Source: SGZJ01 sp949372955
GTDB lineage: Bacteria; Bacteroidota; Bacteroidia; Flavobacteriales; Flavobacteriaceae
DNA: 64,000 bases
Direction of reading: 5' to 3'
Assembly: GCA_949372955.1 (NCBI GenBank)
Contig: CASIAX010000004.1
Location: 28,471 to 92,470 of the forward strand
The notes below the pieces were generated by a model. That model worked only from the letters and a program-made list of their open reading frames with translations, ran no database searches and was not told the DNA's origin. This document shows, piece after piece, positions 26,132 to 34,341 of this stretch. Position 1 is the stretch's first letter; the number at the start of each line of letters is the position of its first letter. The position numbers were made by a program, and so were the translations under genes.

Positions 26132-26155
26132 GGTTTAGCGCGAAAGCTAAAAACC
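26132..26155 (+). promoter_or_regulatory. hairpin in the rpsN-rpsH spacer, possible regulatory site
   Basis: GGTTTAGC (26132-26139) pairs with GCTAAAAACC (26146-26155) with two bulged A residues and a short GCGAAA loop, inside a 62-base gap. Nearly all other spc-segment gaps are 2-20 bases. Since rpsH encodes S8, the spc-operon repressor in E. coli, an autoregulatory site is plausible but unproven. Confidence 0.4.
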
Positions 26156-26176
26156 ATAATCAAAAAAAAATTAATT

Positions 26177-26575
26177 ATGTATACAGATCCAATAGCGGAT
26201 TATTTAACAAGAGTTAGAAATGCAGTGGCTGCCAAGCACAGAGTGGTTGAGATCCCTGCATCTAATCTTAAAAAAGAAATTACTAAAATATTATTCGATC
26301 AAGGGTATATTTTAAGTTATAAGTTTGAAGACTCTACAGTTCAGGGTACAATTAAAATTGCACTCAAATACAATAAACTGAGCCAAGAGCCTGTAATTAA
26401 AAAAATCCAAAGATTAAGTAAACCTGGTTTACGTAAATATTCAAATTCTAATGACTTACCTAGAATTTTAAATGGTCTTGGTATTGCAATAGTGTCTACT
26501 TCCAGAGGAGTTATGACTGCTAAGCAAGCAAAGAGACATAATGTTGGTGGTGAGGTAATTTGTTACGTATACTAA
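26177..26575 (+). CDS. rpsH: 30S ribosomal protein S8
   Basis: A 132-residue S8, a central organiser of the 16S platform. Recognised by DPIADYLTRVRNAVAAKH, the block ISKPGLRKYSNSNDLPRILNGLG and the end MTAKQAKRHNVGGEVICYVY. A 62-base spacer with a hairpin precedes it. Confidence 0.98.
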   Translation: MYTDPIADYLTRVRNAVAAKHRVVEIPASNLKKEITKILFDQGYILSYKFEDSTVQGTIKIALKYNKLSQEPVIKKIQRLSKPGLRKYSNSNDLPRILNGLGIAIVSTSRGVMTAKQAKRHNVGGEVICYVY

Positions 26576-26590
26576 TTTAAAGATAATATA

Positions 26591-27133
26591 ATGTCAAGAA
26601 TAGGAAATAATCCAGTAACAATACCAGAAGGTGTAACTATTAGTATTGAAAATAGTATTGTTACGGTAAAAGGTAAATTAGGAGAACTAAGTCAAGAGTT
26701 TTCTGATATTACAATAAAAATAGAAGACAACTTAGTCATATTGACTAGATCTTCTGAGCATAAAGATCATAAAGCTAAACATGGTTTATATAGAGCCCTA
26801 ATTAGCAATATGGTTGATGGAGTTACAACTGGTTGGACAAAGGAATTAGAGCTTGTTGGAGTTGGTTATAGAGCAACTAATCAAGGGCAAAAGCTTGATT
26901 TAGCTTTAGGCTATTCACACAACATAGTTTTACAAGTGGTTCCTGAAGTTAAAGTTGAGACTATTTCAGAAAAAGGGAAAAACCCAATTGTTAAATTAAC
27001 ATCTAACGACAAACAATTAATAGGTCAAGTAGCTGCTAAAATTAGAGGATTCAGAAGTCCAGAACCTTATAAAGGTAAAGGAGTTAGATTTGTAGGTGAA
27101 CAAGTTAGAAGAAAAGCTGGTAAATCAGCTTAA
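26591..27133 (+). CDS. rplF: 50S ribosomal protein L6
   Basis: A 180-residue L6 near the factor-binding site, made of two repeats of the same fold. Diagnostic are MSRIGNNPVTIPEGV, GLYRALISNMVDGVTTGWTKELELVGVGYRA and RSPEPYKGKGVRFVGE. Normal length; 15 bases after rpsH. Confidence 0.98.
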   Translation: MSRIGNNPVTIPEGVTISIENSIVTVKGKLGELSQEFSDITIKIEDNLVILTRSSEHKDHKAKHGLYRALISNMVDGVTTGWTKELELVGVGYRATNQGQKLDLALGYSHNIVLQVVPEVKVETISEKGKNPIVKLTSNDKQLIGQVAAKIRGFRSPEPYKGKGVRFVGEQVRRKAGKSA

Positions 27134-27148
27134 AAATATATTTGAATT

Positions 27149-27505
27149 ATGGCATTAACAAAACAAGATAGAAGACAAAGAATTAGAAATAGAATCAGAA
27201 AGATAATTTCTGGTACTTCAGGTAATCCTAGGCTGTCTGTATATAGAAGTAATAAAGAAATCTATGCTCAATTAATTGATGATGTTTCTGGAAAAACTAT
27301 ATGTGCTTGCTCTTCTAGAGAAAAAGAAATTATTACTGCAGAAGTAACTAAAAAAGACATTGCTACTTTAGTCGGTAAGACATTAGCAGAGAAAGCTGTG
27401 AAATTAGGTGTTAGTAAAGTATCATTTGATAGAGCAGGTTATTTATATCATGGACGTGTGAAGTCTTTGGCCGATGGTGCTAGAGAAGGAGGACTTAAAT
27501 TTTAA
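27149..27505 (+). CDS. rplR: 50S ribosomal protein L18
   Basis: A 118-residue L18 that loads 5S rRNA onto the large subunit. Recognised by the basic start QDRRQRIRNRIRKIISGTSGNPRLSVYRSNKEIYAQ and the end FDRAGYLYHGRVKSLADGAREGGLKF. It lies 15 bases after rplF and 4 before rpsE. Confidence 0.98.
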   Translation: MALTKQDRRQRIRNRIRKIISGTSGNPRLSVYRSNKEIYAQLIDDVSGKTICACSSREKEIITAEVTKKDIATLVGKTLAEKAVKLGVSKVSFDRAGYLYHGRVKSLADGAREGGLKF

Positions 27506-27509
27506 TTAT

Positions 27510-28025
27510 ATGTATCAAAACGTAGAATCAGTAAAACCAAGTGGATTAGATCTTAAAGATCGTTTAGTTGGTGTTCAAAGAGTTACTAAAGTAACAAAAG
27601 GTGGTAGAGCATTTGGTTTCTCTGCAATTGTTGTTGTAGGAGATGGAAATGGAGTTGTTGGACATGGATTAGGAAAATCTAAAGATGTTGCAAGTGCCAT
27701 AGCTAAAGCTGTGGAAGATGCAAAAAAGAATCTAGTTAGAATCCCTTTAATAAAGGGTACTTTACCTCACGAACAAAAAGGTAAATTTGGTGGAGCTAGA
27801 GTCAATATTATTCCTGCTGCACCTGGTACAGGTGTTATTGCAGGGGGTGCACTTAGAATAGTTCTTGAAGCAGTTGGAGTACATGATGTATTGTCAAAAT
27901 CTCAAGGATCTTCAAATCCTCACAACGTTGTTAAAGCTACTTTTGAGGCTTTATTGAATTTAAGAGACGCAAACACTATTGCAAAAAATAGAGGTATATC
28001 TCTACAAAAAGTTTTTAATGGATAA
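27510..28025 (+). CDS. rpsE: 30S ribosomal protein S5
   Basis: A 171-residue S5 affecting decoding accuracy. The ATG at 27510 (MYQNVESVKPSG) is preferred to an in-frame upstream codon at 27474 inside rplR. The double-stranded RNA binding domain is RLVGVQRVTKVTKGGRAFGF, followed by VVGDGNGVVGHGLGKSKDV and ARVNIIPAAPGTGVIAGG. Confidence 0.96.
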   Translation: MYQNVESVKPSGLDLKDRLVGVQRVTKVTKGGRAFGFSAIVVVGDGNGVVGHGLGKSKDVASAIAKAVEDAKKNLVRIPLIKGTLPHEQKGKFGGARVNIIPAAPGTGVIAGGALRIVLEAVGVHDVLSKSQGSSNPHNVVKATFEALLNLRDANTIAKNRGISLQKVFNG

Positions 28026-28029
28026 TAAC

Positions 28030-28209
28030 ATGAAGAAGATAATAGTAACACAAGAAAAAAGTGCGATCAACCGCACGCTAAGACAAAAAAGAACTTTAGT
28101 TGCTCTTGGTCTTAAAAGAATTGGGCATAGCATAGAGCATGATGCTTCTGCCAATATTCTTGGTATGATAAAAAAAGTTAATCATTTAGTTTCTTTTAAA
28201 GAAGCTTAA
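28030..28209 (+). CDS. rpmD: 50S ribosomal protein L30
   Basis: A 59-residue L30, usual size. I chose the ATG at 28030 (MKKIIVTQEKSAINR), 4 bases after rpsE; an earlier in-frame start would overlap rpsE. The block QKRTLVALGLKRIGHSIEH followed by GMIKKVNHLV is diagnostic. Confidence 0.95.
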   Translation: MKKIIVTQEKSAINRTLRQKRTLVALGLKRIGHSIEHDASANILGMIKKVNHLVSFKEA

Positions 28210-28226
28210 TAAAAAAAACACTTAGA

Positions 28227-28679
28227 ATGGATTTAAGTAATTTAAAACCTGCTGAAGGATCAGTTAATAATAATAGTAAAAGAATTGGTAGAGGACAAGG
28301 TTCTGGGAAAGGTGGAACTGCTACTAGAGGTCACAAAGGAGCTAAGTCTAGATCTGGATATTCTAGAAAAATAGGATTTGAGGGTGGACAGATGCCTCTT
28401 CAAAGACGTGTACCTAAATTTGGATTTACTAATATTAATAGAAAAGAATACCAAGGGATTAACCTTGATGTAATTCAAGAATTAGTTGATGGTAAAAAAA
28501 TAAAGGACTCCTTAGATTTTAACTCTATTATAGAGTTACGTTTAGCTAGAAAAAATGAACTAGTTAAAATATTAGGAAGAGGAGAATTAAAAGCAAAAAT
28601 TAAAGTATCTGCTCACAAATTCACTGCTACTGCAAAAAATGCAATTGAGGCAGCTGGAGGAGAAGTAGTAATATTATAA
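28227..28679 (+). CDS. rplO: 50S ribosomal protein L15
   Basis: A 150-residue L15, a late assembly protein. The N-terminal Gly/Lys/Arg-rich extension with RIGRGQGSGKGGTATRGHKGAKSRSG and GFEGGQMPLQRRVPKFGF is diagnostic; the C-terminus IEAAGGEVVIL completes it. It lies 4 bases before secY. Confidence 0.98.
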   Translation: MDLSNLKPAEGSVNNNSKRIGRGQGSGKGGTATRGHKGAKSRSGYSRKIGFEGGQMPLQRRVPKFGFTNINRKEYQGINLDVIQELVDGKKIKDSLDFNSIIELRLARKNELVKILGRGELKAKIKVSAHKFTATAKNAIEAAGGEVVIL

Positions 28680-28683
28680 TTAT

Positions 28684-30042
28684 ATGAAATTTATAGATAC
28701 AATAAAAAATGTTTGGAATATAACTGAGTTAAAAGATAGAATTCTTTTTACCCTAGCTATGTTATTAGTTTACCGTTTTGGTGCTCAAATAACTATACCA
28801 GGGATCGATGCTGAGTTACTAGTTGGTAGTGGTTTAGATTCCCAAACATCCGAAGGTATTTTAGGGCTATTAAATGCCTTTACAGGAGGTGCTTTTGCAA
28901 ACGCATCTGTTTTTGCTCTTGGTATTATGCCGTATATTTCTGCATCAATTGTAGTGCAACTGATGGGGATAGCAATCCCTTATCTTCAAAAACTTCAAAA
29001 AGAAGGTGCTAGTGGTCAGAAAAAAATTACTCAAATCACCAGATGGTTAACTATTGCTATTTGTATGGTTCAAGCACCTGGTTATTTAGCGAGTTTAGAT
29101 CTTATGTTTGGCATCCCTCAAGAAGCCTTTTTACTTGGACAAGGGCCAATATTTTTCTTCACTGGAACTGTAGTTTTAGTTACAGGCTGTATTTTTGCAA
29201 TGTGGTTAGGTGAAAAAATAACAGATAAGGGTATTGGAAACGGTATTTCTTTATTAATTACTGTTGGTATTATTGCTAATATGCCACAATCATTTATACA
29301 AGAATATGCAGCTAGAGTTACTGGATCTAATGGTGGTTTAATGATGATACTAATCGAACTAGTTATCTGGTGGTTAATAATTCTAGCATCAGTATACTTA
29401 GTAATGGCTGTTAGAAGAATAGCTGTTCAATACGCAAGAAGAACCGCTTCTGGTAGTTATGAAAAAAATATTTCTGGTTCAAGGCAATTTCTTCCATTAA
29501 AGTTAAATGCATCAGGAGTTATGCCTATCATATTTGCTCAAGCATTAATGTTTGTTCCTGGTCTTATTGGAGGTTCTAGTTTTTTAAAGGACTCTTCATT
29601 TGGTCAATGGATGGCATCTAACTTCAGTGATATTTTCGGATTTTGGTATAATGTTGTATTTGGATTACTTATTATAGTGTTTACATATTTTTATACTGCG
29701 ATAACGGTTCCTACTAATAAGATGGCGGATGATTTAAAAAGGAGTGGTGGATTTATTCCTGGTATAAGACCAGGTTCAGAGACATCTGAGTTTTTAGATA
29801 AAATTATGTCTCACATAACACTTCCTGGATCTGTATTCTTGGCTTTAATAGCAGTATTTCCTGCTTTTGTTGTTCAGTTTATGGATGTTCAACAAGGATG
29901 GGCATTATTTTTTGGTGGTACATCTTTATTAATTATGGTTGGTGTGGCGATAGATACAATGCAACAGGTTAATTCATATTTATTGAATAAGCATTACGAT
30001 GGACTGATGAAGGCCGGTAAAAATAGAAAAACAGGAATCTAA
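28684..30042 (+). CDS. secY: preprotein translocase subunit SecY
   Basis: A 452-residue ten-helix channel of the Sec translocon in the inner membrane. Recognised by the first segment KDRILFTLAMLLVYRFGAQI, the second-segment PYISASIVVQLM, the cytoplasmic loop RRIAVQYARR and the C-terminal NSYLLNKHYDGLMKAG. It pairs functionally with the fused SecDF encoded at 54.5 kb. The stop overlaps the infA start (TAATG). Confidence 0.97.
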   Translation: MKFIDTIKNVWNITELKDRILFTLAMLLVYRFGAQITIPGIDAELLVGSGLDSQTSEGILGLLNAFTGGAFANASVFALGIMPYISASIVVQLMGIAIPYLQKLQKEGASGQKKITQITRWLTIAICMVQAPGYLASLDLMFGIPQEAFLLGQGPIFFFTGTVVLVTGCIFAMWLGEKITDKGIGNGISLLITVGIIANMPQSFIQEYAARVTGSNGGLMMILIELVIWWLIILASVYLVMAVRRIAVQYARRTASGSYEKNISGSRQFLPLKLNASGVMPIIFAQALMFVPGLIGGSSFLKDSSFGQWMASNFSDIFGFWYNVVFGLLIIVFTYFYTAITVPTNKMADDLKRSGGFIPGIRPGSETSEFLDKIMSHITLPGSVFLALIAVFPAFVVQFMDVQQGWALFFGGTSLLIMVGVAIDTMQQVNSYLLNKHYDGLMKAGKNRKTGI

Positions 30043-30257
30043 TGGCAAAGCAAGCAGCAATAGAGCAAGATGGCTCAATAATAGAAGCGTTGTCCAATGC
30101 AATGTTTAGAGTAGAATTAGAAAATGGTCATATTGTGACTGCACATATATCTGGTAAAATGCGTATGCATTACATCAAGTTGTTGCCAGGAGATAAAGTT
30201 AAATTAGAAATGAGTCCTTATGATTTATCAAAGGCTCGCATAACATATAGATATTAA
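30042..30257 (+). CDS. infA: translation initiation factor IF-1
   Basis: A 71-residue OB-fold IF-1, the usual 71-72 residues, that blocks the A site during initiation. Motifs are DGSIIEALSNAMFRVELENG, KMRMHYIKLLPGDKVKLEMSPYDLSKARITYRY. The start overlaps the secY stop by one base. This secY-infA-rpmJ order is standard in Bacteroidota. Confidence 0.97.
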   Translation: MAKQAAIEQDGSIIEALSNAMFRVELENGHIVTAHISGKMRMHYIKLLPGDKVKLEMSPYDLSKARITYRY

Positions 30258-30266
30258 TAAAAAATC

Positions 30267-30383
30267 ATGAAAGTAAGAGCTTCAGTAAAAAAGAGAAGTG
30301 CAGATTGTAAAATTGTACGTAGAAAAGGTAGACTTTATGTGATAAACAAAAAGAATCCAAGGTTTAAACAAAGACAAGGTTAA
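30267..30383 (+). CDS. rpmJ: 50S ribosomal protein L36 (zinc-free form)
   Basis: A 38-codon gene between infA and rpsM that reads MKVRASVKKRSADCKIVRRK, then GRLYVINKKNPRFKQRQG, then a stop at 30381. This is clearly L36 by the MKVRASVKK start and the KQRQG end. Only one of the four zinc ligands of the classic form remains (Cys14); the other Cys and the His positions are Ser, Asn/Lys and Phe. It therefore should not bind zinc. Confidence 0.95.
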   Translation: MKVRASVKKRSADCKIVRRKGRLYVINKKNPRFKQRQG

Positions 30384-30385
30384 TT

Positions 30386-30760
30386 ATGGCAAGAATAGCA
30401 GGTGTAGATATACCAAAACAAAAAAGAGGAGTTATTTCCCTTACCTATATATTCGGTATAGGTAGAACTCGCGCAAAAGAAATTTTGAAGGCCGCGGGTG
30501 TTGATGACAGCGTTAAAGTTAACGATTGGTCAGATTCAGATATCAGTAAAATACGTGAGGCTGTTAGCACATTCACTATTGAAGGAGAATTACGTTCAGA
30601 AACTCAATTAAACATTAAACGTTTAATGGATATTGGGTGTTACAGAGGTATCAGACACAGATCTGGTTTACCTTTGAGAGGTCAAAGAACTAAAAACAAC
30701 TCTAGAACTAGAAAAGGAAGAAGAAAAACAGTTGCTAACAAGAAAAAAGTAACTAAATAA
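30386..30760 (+). CDS. rpsM: 30S ribosomal protein S13
   Basis: A 124-residue S13, contacting P-site tRNA and forming inter-subunit bridges. Motifs are MARIAGVDIPKQKRGVISLTYIFGIGRTRA, RLMDIGCYRGIRHRSGLPLRGQRTKNNSRTRKGRRKTV. It opens the alpha-operon segment, 2 bases after rpmJ. Confidence 0.98.
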   Translation: MARIAGVDIPKQKRGVISLTYIFGIGRTRAKEILKAAGVDDSVKVNDWSDSDISKIREAVSTFTIEGELRSETQLNIKRLMDIGCYRGIRHRSGLPLRGQRTKNNSRTRKGRRKTVANKKKVTK

Positions 30761-30771
30761 TAATTAGTAAT

Positions 30772-31155
30772 ATGGCAAAGTCAAGTACTAAAAAGCGTAA
30801 AGTAATAGTTGAATCTATAGGTGAGGCACATATTGTTGCATCATTTAACAATATTATTATATCATTAACTAACAAAAAAGGAGACGTTATCTCTTGGTCA
30901 TCTGCTGGTAAGATGGGCTTTAGAGGTTCGAAGAAAAACACTCCCTATGCTGCTCAATTAGCTGCTGAAGATGCAGCAGGTGTTGCAAAAGATGCTGGTT
31001 TGAGAAAGGTTAAGGTATATGTAAAAGGTCCCGGAAATGGAAGAGAGTCAGCAATTAGATCTATTCATAATGCAGGTATTGAAGTCGCAGAAATAATTGA
31101 TGTGACTCCAACTCCACATAATGGTTGTAGACCACCTAAACGTAGAAGAGTTTAA
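30772..31155 (+). CDS. rpsK: 30S ribosomal protein S11
   Basis: A 127-residue S11 of the platform. Diagnostic are GEAHIVASFNNIIISLTNKKGDVISWSSAGKMGFRGSKKNTPYAAQ and the end DVTPTPHNGCRPPKRRRV. It lies 11 bases after rpsM and is followed by a long 94-base gap before rpsD. Confidence 0.98.
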   Translation: MAKSSTKKRKVIVESIGEAHIVASFNNIIISLTNKKGDVISWSSAGKMGFRGSKKNTPYAAQLAAEDAAGVAKDAGLRKVKVYVKGPGNGRESAIRSIHNAGIEVAEIIDVTPTPHNGCRPPKRRRV

Positions 31156-31249
31156 ATAACAATTATAATAAGTATAATCAGAGACAAAACACTATCGAAG
31201 GATTAGATTAAGACCTTAATTCATAGTTACTCTAAAAAAACAAAAAACA
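31156..31249 (+). promoter_or_regulatory. rpsK-rpsD spacer with a possible stem, candidate S4-linked leader
   Basis: A 94-base gap, long for this operon. It contains AAGG (31198-31201) and CCTT (31214-31217) around a 12-base loop, flanked by CTAT (31192) and ATAG (31223), which would extend the pairing around an internal loop. S4, encoded next, is the alpha-operon repressor in E. coli (acting there before rpsM). No clear promoter box was found. Function is speculative. Confidence 0.3.
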
Positions 31250-31855
31250 ATGGCAAGATATACTGGTCCAAAAACAAAAATTGCAAGAAAATTTGGTGAA
31301 GCAATTTTCGGAGAAGATAAATCTTTTGAGAAAAGAAACTATCCACCTGGTCAACACGGAAATACCCGTAGACGTGGTAAAAAATCTGAGTACTCTGTAC
31401 AACTTATGGAGAAGCAAAAAGCTAAATATACATATGGTATATTAGAAAAGCAATTTAGAAACATGTTTAAAAAAGCAACCGCTGCAACTGGAATTACCGG
31501 TGAGGTATTATTACAACTTTGTGAATCAAGGTTAGATAATGTTGTATTTAGAATGGGTTTATCAAACTCAAGAAGTGGAGCAAGACAACTTGTATCTCAC
31601 AGACATATTACTGTCAATGGAGGAATAGTTAACATACCTTCTTACAGTTTAAAACCTGGAGACGTAGTAGCTGTTAGAGAGAAGTCGAAGTCTTTAGAGA
31701 CAATCGATAGAGCTCTTTCTAACTCCTCAAGTGTATTTGAATGGATTACATGGAATGGTGATTTAATGCAAGGAACATACGTTTCAATTCCTGCAAGAAT
31801 TCAAATTCCTGAAAACATTAATGAACAGTTCATTGTTGAATTGTACTCAAAATAA
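31250..31855 (+). CDS. rpsD: 30S ribosomal protein S4
   Basis: A 201-residue S4, a primary assembly protein at the 5' domain. It has the start MARYTGPKTKIARKFGE, the block NYPPGQHGNTRRRGKKSEYSVQLMEKQKAKYTYGILEKQF, and the S4 RNA-binding domain CESRLDNVVFRMGLSNSRSGARQLVSHRHITVNG. The N-terminus shows no zinc-binding Cys cluster. Confidence 0.98.
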   Translation: MARYTGPKTKIARKFGEAIFGEDKSFEKRNYPPGQHGNTRRRGKKSEYSVQLMEKQKAKYTYGILEKQFRNMFKKATAATGITGEVLLQLCESRLDNVVFRMGLSNSRSGARQLVSHRHITVNGGIVNIPSYSLKPGDVVAVREKSKSLETIDRALSNSSSVFEWITWNGDLMQGTYVSIPARIQIPENINEQFIVELYSK

Positions 31856-31875
31856 TAATTAATATACAAAGTATT

Positions 31876-32868
31876 ATGGCAATATTAAATTTTCAAAAAC
31901 CGGACAAAGTAATAATGATCAATTCAACTGATTTTGAAGGTAAATTCGAATTCAGACCACTTGAACCTGGTTATGGCTTAACAGTTGGTAATGCTCTGAG
32001 AAGAGTTTTATTATCTTCTCTTGAGGGATTTGCAATTACTTCAGTAAAAATTGAAGGAGTTGATCACGAATTCTCAACTATTGCAGGTGTTGTAGAAGAT
32101 GTTACTGAAATTATTTTAAATTTAAAACAAGTTCGTTTTAAAAGACAAATTGATGAAGTTGATAATGAAACTGTTTCTATATCTCTTTCTGGTCAAGACA
32201 AAATAACTGCTGGTGATTTTCAGAAGTTTATTTCTGGTTTTCAAGTTTTAAACTCAGATCAAGTTATTTGTAATTTAGATTCTAAAGTTAAGATTCAAAT
32301 GGAATTATCTATCGAAAAGGGTAGAGGTTATGTTCCTGCTGAGGAAAATAAAAAATCTAGTACTCCAATAGGTACGATTTTTACAGATTCTATTTTCACA
32401 CCTATTAAAAATGTGAAATATGCTGTAGAAAACTTCAGGGTTGAACAAAAGACTGATTATGAAAAATTAGTATTTGAAATAATGACTGATGGCTCTATAA
32501 GCCCACAAGATGCATTAACTGATGCTGCAAGAATTTTAATACATCACTTTATGCTCTTCTCTGACGAAAGAATTACTCTTGAAGCAGATGAAATTGCTAA
32601 GACTGAAACTTATGATGAGGAATCATTACATATGCGTCAACTTCTTAAAACTAAGTTAATTGATATGGATCTTTCTGTTCGTGCACTAAACTGTTTAAAA
32701 GCTGCAGAAGTAGACACTTTGGGAGATTTAGTTTCGTTTAATAAAAACGATTTGATGAAATTTAGAAATTTTGGTAAAAAATCTCTAACTGAACTAGAGG
32801 AACTTGTGATCGTAAAAGGGTTGAATTTCGGAATGGATTTAACAAAATATAAATTAGATAAAGATTAA
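31876..32868 (+). CDS. rpoA: DNA-directed RNA polymerase subunit alpha
   Basis: A 330-residue alpha subunit with both domains. The N-terminal dimerisation domain has RPLEPGYGLTVGNALRRVLLSSLEGFAIT. The C-terminal helix-hairpin-helix domain has ALNCLKAAEVDTLGDLVSF and MKFRNFGKKSLTELEELV. It lies between rpsD and rplQ as in most bacteria. There is a single copy in the window. Confidence 0.98.
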   Translation: MAILNFQKPDKVIMINSTDFEGKFEFRPLEPGYGLTVGNALRRVLLSSLEGFAITSVKIEGVDHEFSTIAGVVEDVTEIILNLKQVRFKRQIDEVDNETVSISLSGQDKITAGDFQKFISGFQVLNSDQVICNLDSKVKIQMELSIEKGRGYVPAEENKKSSTPIGTIFTDSIFTPIKNVKYAVENFRVEQKTDYEKLVFEIMTDGSISPQDALTDAARILIHHFMLFSDERITLEADEIAKTETYDEESLHMRQLLKTKLIDMDLSVRALNCLKAAEVDTLGDLVSFNKNDLMKFRNFGKKSLTELEELVIVKGLNFGMDLTKYKLDKD

Positions 32869-32895
32869 TTTATTAGACTATAAATAAATTTAATA

Positions 32896-33408
32896 ATGAG
32901 ACACGGAAAAAAAATTAACCATTTAGGAAGAAAAACTGCTCATAGAAAATCTATGTTAGCTAATATGGCTTGTTCTTTAATCGAAAATAAGCGTATAAAT
33001 ACTACTACTGCTAAAGCTAAAGCTTTAAAGCAATTTGTAGAACCACTAATTACTAAGTCAAAATCAGATACTACTCAGAACAGAAGAATTGTTTTTGCTA
33101 GACTAAGACAAAAAGAAGCTGTTGCAGAACTATTTCGTGATGTTTCTGCTAAAATAGCTGATCGACCAGGTGGTTATACTAGAGTTATTAGACTAGGAAA
33201 TAGACTTGGTGATAATGCTGATATGGCTATGATCGAGTTAGTTGATTATAATGAAACTTATGAAGCTGGTAAAAAGAAAAAATCGACTACTAGACGACGT
33301 AAAAAAAGCACTACTGCTAAAGTCGCTACCCCTGAAGTAGAGTCTACAGAAATAGTTGATGCTCCACAAGTTGAATCCCCTGAAACTGAATCACCAGAAG
33401 AAAAATAA
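32896..33408 (+). CDS. rplQ: 50S ribosomal protein L17 with long C-terminal tail
   Basis: A 170-residue L17. The conserved core (MRHGKKINHLGRKTAHRKSMLANMA to YTRVIRLGNRLGDNADMAMIELVDYN) is followed by about 45 extra residues: a basic part (KKKSTTRRRKKSTTAK) then an acidic Pro/Glu/Ser-rich end. Such tails are known in Bacteroidota L17, and E. coli L17 lacks this one. It is last gene of the superoperon. No hairpin terminator was seen directly after it. Confidence 0.97.
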   Translation: MRHGKKINHLGRKTAHRKSMLANMACSLIENKRINTTTAKAKALKQFVEPLITKSKSDTTQNRRIVFARLRQKEAVAELFRDVSAKIADRPGGYTRVIRLGNRLGDNADMAMIELVDYNETYEAGKKKKSTTRRRKKSTTAKVATPEVESTEIVDAPQVESPETESPEEK

Positions 33409-33477
33409 AGTTGTAAATATTTAAAAATTTTAAGATTTAATTAATATATCCTTAACATTTAGAATTATATATAATAT

Positions 33478-33486
33478 TATTTTTGT
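33478..33486 (+). promoter_or_regulatory. predicted -7 promoter box of the secreted-protein gene
   Basis: TAttTTTGT lies 14 bases before the ATG at 33500 and matches the Bacteroidota TAnnTTTGY box. No clear -33 TTG was found at the ideal distance. It suggests that this gene is transcribed separately from rplQ. Confidence 0.5.
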
Positions 33487-33499
33487 AAAAAAAATCTTT

Positions 33500-34213
33500 A
33501 TGAAGAATATCAATTTATTTATTGTGTTTTTGTTGTTTAGTTTTGTAGCATTAGCTCAGACTAATACTGTTGATTCTGGAGGAAGTCAAGCCATGGAGAA
33601 TTATGCCAAATTAGCTTCTGGTAATGGTAGTAATTTTGGTAATTCTATGATGTTTTATAATCCAAAAAGACAAATAGACGGTAAGTTTCATCTATTTGAA
33701 GACTGGAGTAATACAGCAGTTATTCACACACTTTCAGATGATAAGTTCTTGGTAAAACGAATTAATTTAAATATTAAGAGAAATTCTTTTGAGGCTAAAA
33801 TGAATGAATCTGATTCCATATTCTCATTTACGTTCAATAACATAAAAAAAATTGTTGTCAATAATAAAACTTATAAGAACTATTATTATGACGATGATAA
33901 TAGAGTTTACGAAATGTTATACGAGTCTGATGATTACAAATTTATGAAGGGTTTTGAAGTTACGTTAATCACAGCTTCAGCTAACCCTTTAGTTAATAGA
34001 CCAAATGACAAGTATGTTCGTGGAGAAGATTATTTTATTATGATTAATGGTACGATCAGTCAGGTAAAATTAAAAAAGAAATCAATTTTTAAGACCTTGA
34101 AATTAGATAAGTTAAATTCATCTAATCTAGATATGTTTGTGGACTCAAATTCACTTTCATTAAAGAAAGTAGAAGATGTAGTTAAACTCCTTGAGTATTA
34201 TAACAGTATTTAG
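33500..34213 (+). CDS. secreted protein of unknown function
   Basis: A 237-residue protein with a clear signal peptide (MKNINLFIVFLLFSFVALAQ) and a mature part rich in Lys, Asn and Asp, with no Cys. It contains a run of aromatic/Asp residues (NYYYDDDNRVYEMLYE) and a predicted mostly beta middle. It has its own promoter box and its own strong terminator, so it is monocistronic. I do not recognise a family. A periplasmic or surface location is inferred. Confidence 0.75.
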   Translation: MKNINLFIVFLLFSFVALAQTNTVDSGGSQAMENYAKLASGNGSNFGNSMMFYNPKRQIDGKFHLFEDWSNTAVIHTLSDDKFLVKRINLNIKRNSFEAKMNESDSIFSFTFNNIKKIVVNNKTYKNYYYDDDNRVYEMLYESDDYKFMKGFEVTLITASANPLVNRPNDKYVRGEDYFIMINGTISQVKLKKKSIFKTLKLDKLNSSNLDMFVDSNSLSLKKVEDVVKLLEYYNSI

Positions 34214-34266
34214 TATTTCTGTTTAACTGCATGAATTTGATTTTCATGTGACACAAAATTGTTAAT

Positions 34267-34297
34267 AAAGAGGTTAAGAAATTTAACCTCTTTTTTT
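34267..34297 (+). terminator. rho-independent terminator
   Basis: AAAGAGGTTAA (34267-34277) pairs perfectly with TTAACCTCTTT (34283-34293) around a 5-base loop, then a T-run. It ends the secreted-protein transcript just before the carA promoter. Confidence 0.9.
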
Positions 34298-34317
34298 ATA
34301 TAATTAATTATTATAAT

Positions 34318-34326
34318 TATTTTTGT
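34318..34326 (+). promoter_or_regulatory. predicted -7 promoter box of carA
   Basis: TAttTTTGT, 16 bases before the carA ATG and directly after the terminator of the preceding gene. It matches TAnnTTTGY; a -33 TTG is not obvious because the terminator T-run occupies that place. Confidence 0.55.
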
Positions 34327-34341
34327 TTTAGTTTAGATATC

